DNA of 64,000 bases, taken from contig WGLY01000015.1 in assembly GCA_016125335.1 (NCBI GenBank), positions 183,267-247,266 on the forward strand, given 5' to 3'. How positions within the stretch are numbered: the first letter of the stretch is position 1; each line of letters starts with the position of its first letter. Below are positions 26,111 to 35,246 of this stretch, in pieces. The notes beneath the pieces were generated by a model. That model saw only the letters and a program-made list of their open reading frames with translations, did no database searches and had not been told where the DNA came from. The DNA comes from Frankiales bacterium (GTDB lineage Bacteria; Actinomycetota; Actinomycetes; S36-B12; CAIYMF01). Both the position numbers and the translations under genes were made by a program.

Positions 26111-27307
26111 ATGACCGCCATCGTCGAGTTCGACCCGCTGGGCGCGGAGTCGATCAAGGGCGCGCTCGGGCCGGACGCGCAGGTGCTGCCCGGCCTGGAC
26201 GCGCTCCACGAGCACCTCAAGCTCAACCTGTTCGAGGACTGCGTGGTGCTCGGCCCGAGCGTCGACCAGCACGACGCGTTCTCCCTGGCCGAGCAGATGC
26301 GGCTGGACCGCCCGAGCCTCGGCGTCGTGCTCGTGCGCCGGCGCATCGACACCGCGGTGCTCTCCGACGCCCTGCGCGCCGGCATCCGCGAGGTGGTGCA
26401 GGAGCGCGACCTGGCGGGGCTCTCGGCCGCCGTGCGGCGTCAGCGCGAGATCGCCAGCCGGCTGCGCGAGACGGTCGAGGACGGCGAGGGCGCCGCCGCC
26501 GGCCCGAGGCGCGGCCGGGTGGTCACGGTGTTCTCCGCCAAGGGAGGCTGCGGCAAGACCACGCTGTCGACCAACATGGCGGCCTCGATCGCCGCGGCCG
26601 GACGCGGCAGCGTCGCCCTGGTGGACCTCGACCTGTCCTTCGGCGACGTCGCCATCGCGCTCCAGCTGTTCCCCACGCACACGATCGCGGACGCCGCAGC
26701 GATGGGCGACGACCTCGACGGCCCGGCGCTGACGTCGCTCATGACGCCGCACCGCTCGGGGCTCCAGGCCCTCGTCGCGCCCATGGAGCCCAGCGCCGCC
26801 GAGGCCGTGCCGACCCCGCTCGTGGTGCGGATCCTCGAGCTCATGCGCGAGAGCTTCGACTACGTCATCGTCGACACCCCGCCCGCGCTCGACGACAACG
26901 TGCTCGCGGCCTTCGACCGCAGCGACGTCGTCGCGCTCATGGCGACGCTCGACATCCCGGCGCTGAAGAACCTCAAGCTCACGCTCGAGACCCTCGACCT
27001 CATCGGGTTCCCGCGCGATCGGCTGAAGGTCGTCATCAACCGCTCCGACTCCAAGGTCGGCCTGGCCATGGCCGAGGTCGAGAAGACCCTCAAGACGCCG
27101 ATCGTCGCGCAGATCCCGTCGAGCCGGGACGTCCCGGCGTCGACCAACCGCGGCGTGGCGCTGGTGTCCGAGGAGCCCAAGCACCCCGTGAGCCTCGCGA
27201 TCACCGCGTTCCTCGACGAGTACGTGATGAGCACGAACGCCGACGACGCGATCCCGGCACCCATGCGCAAGGACCGGCGGTCGCGCCGGTGGAGGAGGAA
27301 CCCGTGA
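26111..27307 (+). CDS. cpaE: CpaE/TadZ-like ParA-family ATPase
   Basis: A 398-aa protein with an N-terminal receiver-like domain (about 1-125; the phospho-acceptor site is not conserved) and a MinD/ParA ATPase domain with deviant Walker A KGGCGKTT (144-151) and VDLDLSFGD. TadZ proteins localise the pilus machine at the pole. Ends in a basic tail. The next gene starts inside its stop codon. Confidence 0.9.
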   Translation: MTAIVEFDPLGAESIKGALGPDAQVLPGLDALHEHLKLNLFEDCVVLGPSVDQHDAFSLAEQMRLDRPSLGVVLVRRRIDTAVLSDALRAGIREVVQERDLAGLSAAVRRQREIASRLRETVEDGEGAAAGPRRGRVVTVFSAKGGCGKTTLSTNMAASIAAAGRGSVALVDLDLSFGDVAIALQLFPTHTIADAAAMGDDLDGPALTSLMTPHRSGLQALVAPMEPSAAEAVPTPLVVRILELMRESFDYVIVDTPPALDDNVLAAFDRSDVVALMATLDIPALKNLKLTLETLDLIGFPRDRLKVVINRSDSKVGLAMAEVEKTLKTPIVAQIPSSRDVPASTNRGVALVSEEPKHPVSLAITAFLDEYVMSTNADDAIPAPMRKDRRSRRWRRNP

Positions 27308-28686
27308 GCCTCTCGGACCGACTCGCGCTCGCGCGCCGCGGGCGCACCGGCACTGCACCGGAGCCCGACAACCACGACGGCCCCCGGGTGCGCCGCACCG
27401 CGGCCGCCGACCCGTTCCTCGAGCTCAAGCGCGCCGTGCACACGCAGCTGCTCGAGAGCCTCGGCCCGCAGCTGTACGACGCGCGGCTGAGCGAGGACGA
27501 GCTCGAGTCGCGCGTGCGCGTGACGCTCCAGGAGGTGCTCGCGCACGAGGACGCTCCGCTCACCTCCGTGGACCGGGCGCGCCTCACCCAGGAGATCTCC
27601 GACGACATCCTCGGCTACGGACCGCTCGAGCCGTTCCTGCGCGACCCCGAGGTCACGGAGGTCATGGTCAACGGCCCCACGACGATCTACGTCGAGCGCG
27701 CCGGCCGGCTCTACCCGGCCGACGGCCGGTTCAACGACGACGCGCACCTGCGCCGCACGATCGACAAGATCGTCGCCCGCGTCGGCCGTCGCGTCGACGA
27801 GTCCTCCCCCATGGTCGACGCGCGCCTGCCCGACGGCAGCCGCGTCAACGCCGTCGTGCCGCCCCTGGCGATCGACGGCCCGTCCCTGACCATCCGCAAG
27901 TTCGCCACCGACGCGTTCGAGGCCGAGGACCTGGTGTCCTTCGGCACGGTCACGACGACGGTGGTCGAGTTCCTCGCCCAGTGCGTGCGGGGCCGCCTCA
28001 ACGTCATGGTGAGCGGCGGCACCGGCGCCGGCAAGACGACCACGCTCAACGTCCTGTCCAGCTTCATCCCGGGCGACGAGCGCATCATCACCATCGAGGA
28101 CGCCGCCGAGCTCCAGCTGCACCAGGAGCACGTCGTCCGCCTCGAGTCGCGCCCGCCCAACATCGAGGGCCGCGGCGAGGTGCGCATCCGCGACCTGGTG
28201 CGCAACGCCTTGCGCATGCGCCCGGACCGCATCGTCGTCGGCGAGGTCCGCGACGCCGCCGCGCTCGACATGCTCCAGGCGATGAACACCGGCCACGACG
28301 GGTCGATCTGCACGGCGCACTCGAACAGCCCGCGCGACACGCTCGCCCGCATCGAGACCATGGTGCTCATGGCCGGTGCGGACCTGCCGCTCAAGGCGAT
28401 CCGCGAGCAGATGGCCGGGGCGCTCGACCTCATCGTGCACCAGACGCGCTTCCGCGACGGTTCACGCCGCATCACGCACGTGACCGAGGTCGTCGGCATG
28501 GAGAGCGACATCATCACGCTCCAGGACCTCTTCGTGTTCGACTACTCGGCCGGCTACGACGACGAGGGTGCCCCGCTGGGCACCCTGCGCTCGACCGGCC
28601 TGCGGCCCAAGTTCCTCGACAAGCTCGCCGCGCACGGCCTGCACATCGACACCTCGATCTTCGCCTTCGAGCGGTTCGGGGTGTGA
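27304..28686 (+). CDS. cpaF: CpaF/TadA-type secretion ATPase
   Basis: A 460-aa hexameric type II/IV secretion ATPase that powers pilus extension and probably retraction. Walker A SGGTGAGKTTT (237-247), Asp box ITIEDAAELQL, Walker B RIVVGEVRD and the His box (GSICTAHSN) are all present, after an N-terminal all-alpha domain (about 35-105). The GTG at 27304 overlaps the cpaE stop by four bases. Confidence 0.95.
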   Translation: MSLSDRLALARRGRTGTAPEPDNHDGPRVRRTAAADPFLELKRAVHTQLLESLGPQLYDARLSEDELESRVRVTLQEVLAHEDAPLTSVDRARLTQEISDDILGYGPLEPFLRDPEVTEVMVNGPTTIYVERAGRLYPADGRFNDDAHLRRTIDKIVARVGRRVDESSPMVDARLPDGSRVNAVVPPLAIDGPSLTIRKFATDAFEAEDLVSFGTVTTTVVEFLAQCVRGRLNVMVSGGTGAGKTTTLNVLSSFIPGDERIITIEDAAELQLHQEHVVRLESRPPNIEGRGEVRIRDLVRNALRMRPDRIVVGEVRDAAALDMLQAMNTGHDGSICTAHSNSPRDTLARIETMVLMAGADLPLKAIREQMAGALDLIVHQTRFRDGSRRITHVTEVVGMESDIITLQDLFVFDYSAGYDDEGAPLGTLRSTGLRPKFLDKLAAHGLHIDTSIFAFERFGV

Positions 28687-28687
28687 C

Positions 28688-30697
28688 ATGACGGGCAGGA
28701 GCACCCGCGTGCTGGCGCGCGTGGCCGCCGGCGCGCTCGCGCTCGCGGGCGCCGTCGCGCTGGCGGGCCCGGCGTACGCCGCGGACGGCCGGATCGTGTC
28801 GGCGACACCGCAGCCCGACGGCCACCTCTCGGTCGTGTTCGCGGCCACCGACACCACCGGCACCGCGTCGATCAACCCGGCCAGCGTGGTCGTCACCATC
28901 GACGGGCAGGTCGTGCCGTCGTCCGCGAAGCCGATCGACGTCGCGCCCGTCGTGCCGGACCGCACGTCGCTGCTCGTGATGGACGTCAGCGGCAGCATGA
29001 CGGCGAAGACGGCGGACGGCCGCACCACCCGCATCCAGGCCGCGCAGGACGCCGCGCGCGCCTACCTCGCCAGCGTCCCCCGCGACGTGAAGGTGGGGCT
29101 GATCACCTTCGGCGACAAGGCCGTGCTGCGCGTCGCGCCCACCACGGACCGCACCGCCGTCCTCCGCGCCGTCAACGGCCTCACGCCCGGCGGCAGCACG
29201 GTGCTCTACGACGCCGTCGTGCTGGCCGACCGCACGCTCGGCACGAACGGGGTGCGCAACCAGCTGCTGCTCACCGACGGCACCGACGAGGGCAGCCGCA
29301 CCACCCTGGCGCAGGCCACCGCCGACGTCGCGAAGTCCGGCGCCACGGTCGACGCCGTGTCGCTCGGCACGGACAAGGCGCAGGTGGCCGCGCTGCGGGC
29401 GCTCACCACCGCGGGCCAGGGCACCGTGGTGGCCACCAACGACGCCGCGCAGCTCGCGTCGGCGTTCGCCGCCGTGGCCAAGAGCCAGGCCACGCAGGTG
29501 GTCGTCGACGTCACCGTGCCGCCGAACGTGGCGGGCACCTCCAAGAACATGACCGTGTCGGCCCAGGCCGGCGGCCAGACCATCGGCGACGCGGGCGTGT
29601 TCATCATGCCCGCGGCCGCCACGAGCGGCCCGACCGGCGACGCCGCCGCGTCCTCCGGCCCGCAGCCGGTCGCCGCCCCGGACCCCGGCCTCACCACGGA
29701 GCCCTGGTTCCTGCCGGTGGCCCTCGGCCTCGTCGCCCTCGGGCTGTTCACCGTGCTGGCGGTGGCGCTCGTGGCCAGCGACCGCGAGAACAGCACGCGC
29801 GGGCGCGTGCGGCGCCGGCTGGCCCGCTACTCCCTGGGCGCGCGCCCGGAGGACGCCCGGCCCGCGGCACCGACGTCGGGCGCAGCGGGTTCGAGCGCCG
29901 TGGCGCGCTCGGCGGTGGAGCTCGCGGGCCGCGTGGTGCAGCGCCGCGACATCGACACCGGGCTCGGCGCGATGCTCGACGCCGCCGGCCTGCCGCTGCG
30001 GCCGGCCGAGTGGACGCTGATCCACCTCGGCATCGCCATCGGCGCGGCGACGCTGTTCACGCTGATCAGCGGGTTCGCGCTGCTCGCGACGCTGGTCGGC
30101 CTGGCGCTCGGCACGCTGCTGCCGTTCGTCTACCTCTCGATGAAGGAGCACCGGCGCAAGGCGGCCTTCGCCGCCGCGCTGCCCGACACCCTCCAGCTGC
30201 TCAGCGGCGCGCTGGCCGCCGGCCACTCGCTCCCCCAGGCGGTCGACTCCGTCACGCGCGAGGCGAGCGGCCCGATGGCCAGCGAGCTCAACCGGGCGAT
30301 CGTCGAGGCCCGTCTGGGCGTGCCGATCGAGGACGCGCTGGAGACGGTCGCGCAGCGCATGGGTTCGGTCGACTTCGGGTGGGTCGTGATGGCCATCAGG
30401 ATCCAGCGCGAGGTGGGCGGCAACCTGGCCGAGGTGCTGGCGCAGGTGTCTGCAACGATGCGCGAACGCGAGCGGCTGCGCCGCCAGGTGCAGGTGCTCT
30501 CCGCCGAGGGCCGGCTCTCCGCCTGGGTGCTCGGCGGCCTGCCCCTGGTGTTCATCGTCTACCTCGTGCTCGTGCGGCCCGAGTACATCGGCCTGCTGGT
30601 CACCACCCCGCTCGGCGTGGTGATGATCGTGGTCGGCGTTCTGCTCCTGGCCGTCGGCGCGGTCTGGCTCCGCAAGGTCGTCCGGGTGGAGGTGTGA
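28688..30697 (+). CDS. tadB: VWA-TadB fusion: exported von Willebrand A domain on TadB
   Basis: A 669-aa protein. Residues 1-31 form a signal peptide ending AYA|AD; about 90-265 form a von Willebrand A domain with an intact metal site (D99, S101, S103 in DVSGSM; T171; D197 in LLTDGTD); a membrane helix lies at about 341-363; and a type II secretion F (TadB) domain at about 498-630 is bracketed by helices at 445-482 and 635-662. The topology puts the VWA domain outside and the TadB domain inside. TadB alone is normally about 300 residues. Starts one base after the cpaF stop. Confidence 0.92.
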   Translation: MTGRSTRVLARVAAGALALAGAVALAGPAYAADGRIVSATPQPDGHLSVVFAATDTTGTASINPASVVVTIDGQVVPSSAKPIDVAPVVPDRTSLLVMDVSGSMTAKTADGRTTRIQAAQDAARAYLASVPRDVKVGLITFGDKAVLRVAPTTDRTAVLRAVNGLTPGGSTVLYDAVVLADRTLGTNGVRNQLLLTDGTDEGSRTTLAQATADVAKSGATVDAVSLGTDKAQVAALRALTTAGQGTVVATNDAAQLASAFAAVAKSQATQVVVDVTVPPNVAGTSKNMTVSAQAGGQTIGDAGVFIMPAAATSGPTGDAAASSGPQPVAAPDPGLTTEPWFLPVALGLVALGLFTVLAVALVASDRENSTRGRVRRRLARYSLGARPEDARPAAPTSGAAGSSAVARSAVELAGRVVQRRDIDTGLGAMLDAAGLPLRPAEWTLIHLGIAIGAATLFTLISGFALLATLVGLALGTLLPFVYLSMKEHRRKAAFAAALPDTLQLLSGALAAGHSLPQAVDSVTREASGPMASELNRAIVEARLGVPIEDALETVAQRMGSVDFGWVVMAIRIQREVGGNLAEVLAQVSATMRERERLRRQVQVLSAEGRLSAWVLGGLPLVFIVYLVLVRPEYIGLLVTTPLGVVMIVVGVLLLAVGAVWLRKVVRVEV

Positions 30698-30699
30698 TC

Positions 30700-31629
30700 G
30701 TGACCAGCTGGTTCCTCTACGCCGGGCTCGCGGCGATCTTCGTCGGCCTCGTCGCGGCGGTGGCCGTCACGTTCGTCGGCGGGGAGCGCTCCGGGGTGGC
30801 CCGCTCGCTCGCCGCGGTGGAGGCGATCAGCGCCGCGCCGGACCCGATGAGGCGCGAGCTCGACCGGCCCTTCAACGAGCGGGTGACCGGCCCCTTCTTC
30901 GCCCGGCTCACCGCGCTGGGGCGCCGCTTCACCCCGGCCGACCAGTCCGCTCGGCTGCGCCGCAAGCTCGACCTGGCCGGCAACCCCGCGGGCTGGGACA
31001 CCGACCGCGTGCTCGCCTTCAAGATGCTCGGCCTCCTGGTGGGCGCCGCCGTGGGCGTGCTCGTCCCGCTGCTGCTCGGCAGCCTGCTCTGGGCGCTGAT
31101 CCTGGGCATCGGGCTCGCGGCGCTCGGGCTGTTCACGCCGAACCTGGTGCTCTACCAGATCGCCTACGGGCGGTCCGAGCGCATCCGGCGCGACCTGCCC
31201 GACGCCCTCGACCTTCTCGTGATCTCGGTGGAGGCCGGGCTGGGCTTCGACGCCGCGCTCTCCCAGGTGGCGCGCAACACCGAGGGGCCGCTGGCCGAGG
31301 AGTTCTTCCGCGTGCTCCAGGAGATGCAGCTCGGCACCGGCCGCGCCGACGCGATGCGCGCGCTGTCGGACCGCACCGACGTCGCGGAGCTGCGCGGGTT
31401 CATCACCTCGATGGTGCAGGCCGACAGCTTCGGCATCCCGGTGGCCAATGTGCTGCGCGTGCAGGCCCGCGAGATGCGCATCCGCCGCTCGCAGCGTGCC
31501 GAGGAACTGGCGCAGAAGGTGCCGGTGAAGATCCTCTTCCCGCTCATCTTCTGCATCATGCCGGCCCTGTTCATCGTCATCCTCGGGCCGGCGGCGATCC
31601 AGATCATCGCGTCCTTCTCCCGACTCTGA
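30700..31629 (+). CDS. tadC: TadC-like inner-membrane platform protein
   Basis: A 309-aa membrane protein with a type II secretion F domain (RIRRDLPDALDLLVISVEAGLGFDAAL...) and hydrophobic helices at the N-terminus, centre and C-terminus. Together with TadB it forms the membrane platform that CpaF acts on. GTG 30700 is chosen over GTG 30694 because GGAGG (30688-30692) is seven bases upstream of the former and only one base upstream of the latter. Confidence 0.92.
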   Translation: MTSWFLYAGLAAIFVGLVAAVAVTFVGGERSGVARSLAAVEAISAAPDPMRRELDRPFNERVTGPFFARLTALGRRFTPADQSARLRRKLDLAGNPAGWDTDRVLAFKMLGLLVGAAVGVLVPLLLGSLLWALILGIGLAALGLFTPNLVLYQIAYGRSERIRRDLPDALDLLVISVEAGLGFDAALSQVARNTEGPLAEEFFRVLQEMQLGTGRADAMRALSDRTDVAELRGFITSMVQADSFGIPVANVLRVQAREMRIRRSQRAEELAQKVPVKILFPLIFCIMPALFIVILGPAAIQIIASFSRL

Positions 31630-31642
31630 GGTGGGGCCCCGC

Positions 31643-32656
31643 ATGGCAGACGACACCGTCGACGCGTTCCGGCTCGCACGGCTCTCCGACGTCCTCGCGG
31701 CCACGGACTCGCGGCTGCGCACCGACGGCTCGGCGTCGCTGCGGCCCTGGGCCACCGGCTTCGAGCCGCTCGACAGCTTCCTCTCCGGGGGCCTGCGACC
31801 CGGCGAGCTCACCCTGCTCGGCGGCCCGCAGGGGCTCGGCAAGACGACGTTCGCGCTCCAGGTGGCCCGCCGGGCCCTCGCGGCCGGCCGGCCCGTGGTG
31901 TACGTGTCCTACGAGCACGACGCCGTCAGCGTGCTCGAGCGCCTCCTCGCGGCGGAGGCCGGTGAGCGCGCCGGCCGGGACGCCGTGTCGCTCAAGGCGG
32001 TCCGCGGCCTCATCGAGGGCGACGGCAGCGCCGCGTCGCTGTCGGACAAGCTCGCCGAGACCCCCGGCGGCGCCGAGGCGCTCGCCGCCGTCTCCGCGGA
32101 CCTCGACCGGCTCTTCGTCCTGCGCGGCGGCGTGCGCACCGCCATCCCGGACATCGCCGAGGCGGTGCGCGCGGTGATCGAGCGCACCGGCGCGCCCCCG
32201 CTGGTGATCGTCGACTACGTCCAGAAGGTCGCGGTCGACCTCGCCCAGGGCGACGAGGAGCACCGCATGGCCCGGGTGTCCGGCGAGCTCAAGGACCTCG
32301 CGCTCACCGTGGCCGCCCCGGTGCTCGCCATCTCCGCGAGCGACGCCGCCGGCATCGCCGACGGCCGTCGCCTGCGCACCCAGCACCTGCGCGGCGCCTC
32401 GGCGCTGGCCTACGAGGCCGACACCGTGCTGGTGCTCAACGAGAAGTACGACGTGGTAGCCCGCCACCACCTGGTGTACGGCGCGGGCAACACCGAGCGC
32501 TTCCGCAACTACGCCGTCCTCACGATCGAGAAGAACCGCGGGGGCATGGCCGGCGTCGACATGGAGTTCCGCAAGCGCTTCGACCAGGCGCGCTACGAGC
32601 GGCAGGGGCAGCTCGTGGCCGAGCAGCTGGTCGACTCGCGCGTCTTCACCGAGTAG
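31643..32656 (+). CDS. DnaB-C-terminal-like RecA-fold ATPase of the tad operon
   Basis: A 337-aa protein made of only the RecA-like domain of replicative helicases: Walker A GPQGLGKTT (61-69), Walker B LVIVDYVQK, and a late segment LRGASALAYEADTVLVLNEK like the DnaB motif 4 region. The primase-interacting N-terminal half of DnaB is missing, so it is not the replicative helicase. It follows tadC by 13 bases. It may be a KaiC/RadA-like regulator or a motor accessory of the pilus; function is not established. An alternative GTG start at 31631 adds four residues. Confidence 0.82.
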   Translation: MADDTVDAFRLARLSDVLAATDSRLRTDGSASLRPWATGFEPLDSFLSGGLRPGELTLLGGPQGLGKTTFALQVARRALAAGRPVVYVSYEHDAVSVLERLLAAEAGERAGRDAVSLKAVRGLIEGDGSAASLSDKLAETPGGAEALAAVSADLDRLFVLRGGVRTAIPDIAEAVRAVIERTGAPPLVIVDYVQKVAVDLAQGDEEHRMARVSGELKDLALTVAAPVLAISASDAAGIADGRRLRTQHLRGASALAYEADTVLVLNEKYDVVARHHLVYGAGNTERFRNYAVLTIEKNRGGMAGVDMEFRKRFDQARYERQGQLVAEQLVDSRVFTE

Positions 32657-32678
32657 TCCGGCAGGGCCGCGCACGGAA

Positions 32679-32698
32679 CCGGCCGGCGGCCCGGCCGG
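32679..32698 (+). terminator. Candidate terminator at the end of the cpaB-ATPase operon
   Basis: Arms CCGGCCG and CGGCCGG with a six-base GC loop lie 23 bases after the stop codon. No T-tract. Confidence 0.4.
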
Positions 32699-32745
32699 GC
32701 GTGTGACGTGCGCGCGGGCGCCCCGGTGTGCCACCGTCAGTCCTC

Positions 32746-34374
32746 GTGAGCAGTCATTCGGCGATCGGGCGGATCCGGGCGTCCACCGATCCGGCCGAGG
32801 CCATCGTCACCGTCGTGAGGGTGGGGGTCCTCGCGCTGTGCGGCCTCCTCTACTTCCTGAACTCGGCCAAGACCCCGGTCGCCATGGCGCTCATGGTGCT
32901 GCTCGCGCTCCTCATGAGCATCCCGATCCCGCTGGAGTTCCTCCGGGCCGGCAAGCCCTTCGTGGAGGCTGCCGCCGCTGCCGCGATCATCGGGCTCACC
33001 GCCGACCACCTGACCGGGACCGGCCTGCCCGAGACGCTGCTGCCCTACCTGGTGGTCCCGCCGCTGGCCGCCGGCCTGCTGCTCGGGGCGGCGTCGGCGC
33101 TCACGGCCTCGGTGCTCTCGCTGCTGGTGCTCATCCTGACCCAGCTCGACGCCGGGGCCCTCAACGAGTCCAGCTCGAGCATCGCGGAGTGGGTCGGGCT
33201 CGGGCTGGCTACCGGGCTGGTCGGCGCGTGGGCCCGGGCGGTCAACACACGCGAGGGCCAGGCCAACTCCACCTACGTGGCCGCGCACCGGCTGCTCACC
33301 CGGCTGCGCGACGTGGCCCGCGCGCTGCCCACCGGCCTCGACGAGGTGGCGCTGGCCCAGCAGGTGCTCTCCACGATGAGCGCCGACCTGCACTTCGACC
33401 GGGCCGCCCTCTACGCACGCTCGGAGGGCGGGGTGCTCATGCCCCTGGCCTACGGCGGCACCGACCACGTGGAGTGGCTGCCCAGCCCGGACGAGGGCAT
33501 CTGGGGCAAGGTGTGGCAGACCGGTCAGGTGGTGCAGCAGACCGGCACGTTCAGCGACCCGTCGGCCGGGCACTCGGCCGTGCTGGCGCTGCGACTCGGC
33601 GACCGCCGGGTGGGCCTCATCGGCATCGAGCGCCACGGTGGCCCGTGGTCGGCGCGCAGCCTCTCCCGGGCCCAGGCCCTGGCCGACGACGCCGCCCTGC
33701 GCATCGACACCGGCCAGCTGTTCTCCGAGGTACGCGCCCTGGCCACCGTCGAGGAGCGCCGCCGCCTCGCCCGGGAGATCCACGACGGCGTGGCGCAGGA
33801 GGTCGCCTCGCTGGGCTACGTCGTCGACGACCTGCTGCACCAGCCGCTCGACGAGCGGGCCACCGAGGACCTGATGACGCTGCGGCGCGAGCTCACCCGC
33901 ATCGTCGACGAGCTGCGGCTGTCGATCTTCGACCTGCGCAGCGACGTGCAGCCGGCCTCGGGCCTCGGCGCCGCGCTCACCAGCTACGTGCGCTCGGTGG
34001 GCACCGGGGCGGGCCTCACGGTGCACCTCGTGCTCGACGAGTCGGCCTACCGGCTGCCCATCGAGGCGGAGACCGAGCTGCTGCGGGTGGCGCAGGAGGC
34101 CATCACCAACGCCCGCAAGCACGCACGGGCGCGCAACCTGTGGGTCACCTGCCGGGTGGACCCGCCGCGGGCGTTCCTGCGCATCGCCGACGACGGCCGC
34201 GGGCTCGGCCAGCCCCGGGCGGACTCCTTCGGCCTGGAGATCATGCGCGAGCGGGCCTCGCGGCTCGGCGCGGCCCTGACCGTGCGCAACCGGGTGGGCG
34301 GGGGCACCGTCGTCGAGGTCACTCTCGGTGCTGCTCCGCGGCCCCGCGAGGTGGAGGTCGCGGCGCGCGACTGA
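32746..34374 (+). CDS. Membrane sensor histidine kinase with GAF domain (NarL/DesK type)
   Basis: A 542-aa kinase: five to six hydrophobic helices (about 20-170), a GAF domain (about 195-330), dimerisation/phosphoacceptor helix with the HisKA_3 motif EIHDGVAQEV, and a C-terminal ATPase with N-box EAITNARKHA and DDGRGLG. It would sense a membrane or small-molecule signal and phosphorylate the NarL-type regulator encoded 73 bases downstream. Two GTG starts are possible (32728, 32746); the shorter is given. Position between tad genes and flp suggests control of pilus production. Confidence 0.9.
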   Translation: MSSHSAIGRIRASTDPAEAIVTVVRVGVLALCGLLYFLNSAKTPVAMALMVLLALLMSIPIPLEFLRAGKPFVEAAAAAAIIGLTADHLTGTGLPETLLPYLVVPPLAAGLLLGAASALTASVLSLLVLILTQLDAGALNESSSSIAEWVGLGLATGLVGAWARAVNTREGQANSTYVAAHRLLTRLRDVARALPTGLDEVALAQQVLSTMSADLHFDRAALYARSEGGVLMPLAYGGTDHVEWLPSPDEGIWGKVWQTGQVVQQTGTFSDPSAGHSAVLALRLGDRRVGLIGIERHGGPWSARSLSRAQALADDAALRIDTGQLFSEVRALATVEERRRLAREIHDGVAQEVASLGYVVDDLLHQPLDERATEDLMTLRRELTRIVDELRLSIFDLRSDVQPASGLGAALTSYVRSVGTGAGLTVHLVLDESAYRLPIEAETELLRVAQEAITNARKHARARNLWVTCRVDPPRAFLRIADDGRGLGQPRADSFGLEIMRERASRLGAALTVRNRVGGGTVVEVTLGAAPRPREVEVAARD

Positions 34375-34447
34375 CCGGGGTGTCACGCTCCGGAGCCGAC
34401 CCGCGTGGCATGATCCTTCCGACGAGTCGGCTGAAGGGGGGTCCTCG

Positions 34448-35089
34448 GTGCCGATCAGCGTGCTCCTGGTGGACGACCACGAGCTCATCCGCCAGGGTCT
34501 GCGGCGCGCCTTCGAGCGCGACGGCGACTTCGAGGTCGTGGGCGAGGCCTCCACCCTCGCCGACGCGCGCCGGCTGCTGAGCCTGCTCTCCCCCGACGTC
34601 GTGATCCTCGACGTGCGCCTGCCCGACGGCAACGGCCTCGAGGCTTGCCGCAAGGTGCGGGCGGACAACTCCGAGATCGGCATCGTGATCCTCACGATGT
34701 ACGCCGGCGACGACCAGCTGTTCGAGGCCCTCGAGGCGGGCGCCTCGGCGTTCGTGCCCAAGAACGCGCCCTCGGAGGACGTCGTCGCGGCCGCGCGCCA
34801 CGCGGCCAGCACGCCCCGCTCGTTCACCGCCGACGGGCTCGGCGACGCCATGAAGCGCAAGCTGTCCCCGAGCGGCCCGCAGCTGAGCCCGCGCGAGCGC
34901 GAGGTGCTCGGGCTGCTCGCCGACGGGCTCGGCGTGGCGCAGATCAGCCGGCAGCTCTACATCAGCGAGTCGACCACCAAGACCCACATCAGCAAGCTCT
35001 ACGAGAAGCTCGGCGCGGGCAACCGCGCCCAGGCGCTCATGACCGCCCTCAAGCTGGGCCTGCTCAAGCGCGAGGAGAGCGGACCGTAA
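34448..35089 (+). CDS. NarL/LuxR-type response regulator
   Basis: A 213-aa two-domain regulator. Receiver: acidic pair D9-D10, phospho-acceptor D55, conserved K105. Output: LuxR-type helix-turn-helix in LSPREREVLGLLADGLGVAQISRQLYISESTTKTHISKLYEKL. GTG 34448 has a G-rich ribosome site upstream. It is the cognate partner of the GAF kinase. The flp gene lies 157 bases downstream and is an obvious target candidate, but no binding site can be proven from sequence alone. Confidence 0.94.
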   Translation: MPISVLLVDDHELIRQGLRRAFERDGDFEVVGEASTLADARRLLSLLSPDVVILDVRLPDGNGLEACRKVRADNSEIGIVILTMYAGDDQLFEALEAGASAFVPKNAPSEDVVAAARHAASTPRSFTADGLGDAMKRKLSPSGPQLSPREREVLGLLADGLGVAQISRQLYISESTTKTHISKLYEKLGAGNRAQALMTALKLGLLKREESGP

Positions 35090-35104
35090 CCGGATCGGGG
35101 CCCA

Positions 35105-35122
35105 GTCGACCGTTCGGTCGAC
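35105..35122 (+). terminator. Hairpin after the response-regulator gene
   Basis: GTCGACC-GTTC-GGTCGAC, a perfect 7-bp stem with a 4-base loop, 15 bases after the stop. Could terminate the two-component operon or act as a palindromic binding site upstream of flp. Confidence 0.45.
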
Positions 35123-35190
35123 CCTGTTACGCACGCACGACCGACCTGATCCGCCCTCTCGTCCGATCACGTCGTCACTCTCCGCTGCCA

Positions 35191-35234
35191 CAGTTGTCCC
35201 GATGCCCCGCGCGAACACGGGGACACGACAACTG
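35191..35234 (+). promoter_or_regulatory. Leader hairpin next to the flp ribosome-binding site
   Basis: CAGTTGTC (35191-35198) pairs with GACAACTG (35227-35234), with CCCC/GGGG pairing inside. The last base of the right arm touches the GGAGGGG ribosome-binding site of the first pilin gene. Such 5' hairpins can stabilise abundant mRNAs or gate translation. The pairing is seen; its effect is inferred. Confidence 0.45.
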
Positions 35235-35246
35235 GAGGGGCACCCC

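Noticed and set aside
31643..32656. Replicative helicase DnaB
   Set aside because: Only the C-terminal ATPase half is present and the context is the pilus operon.
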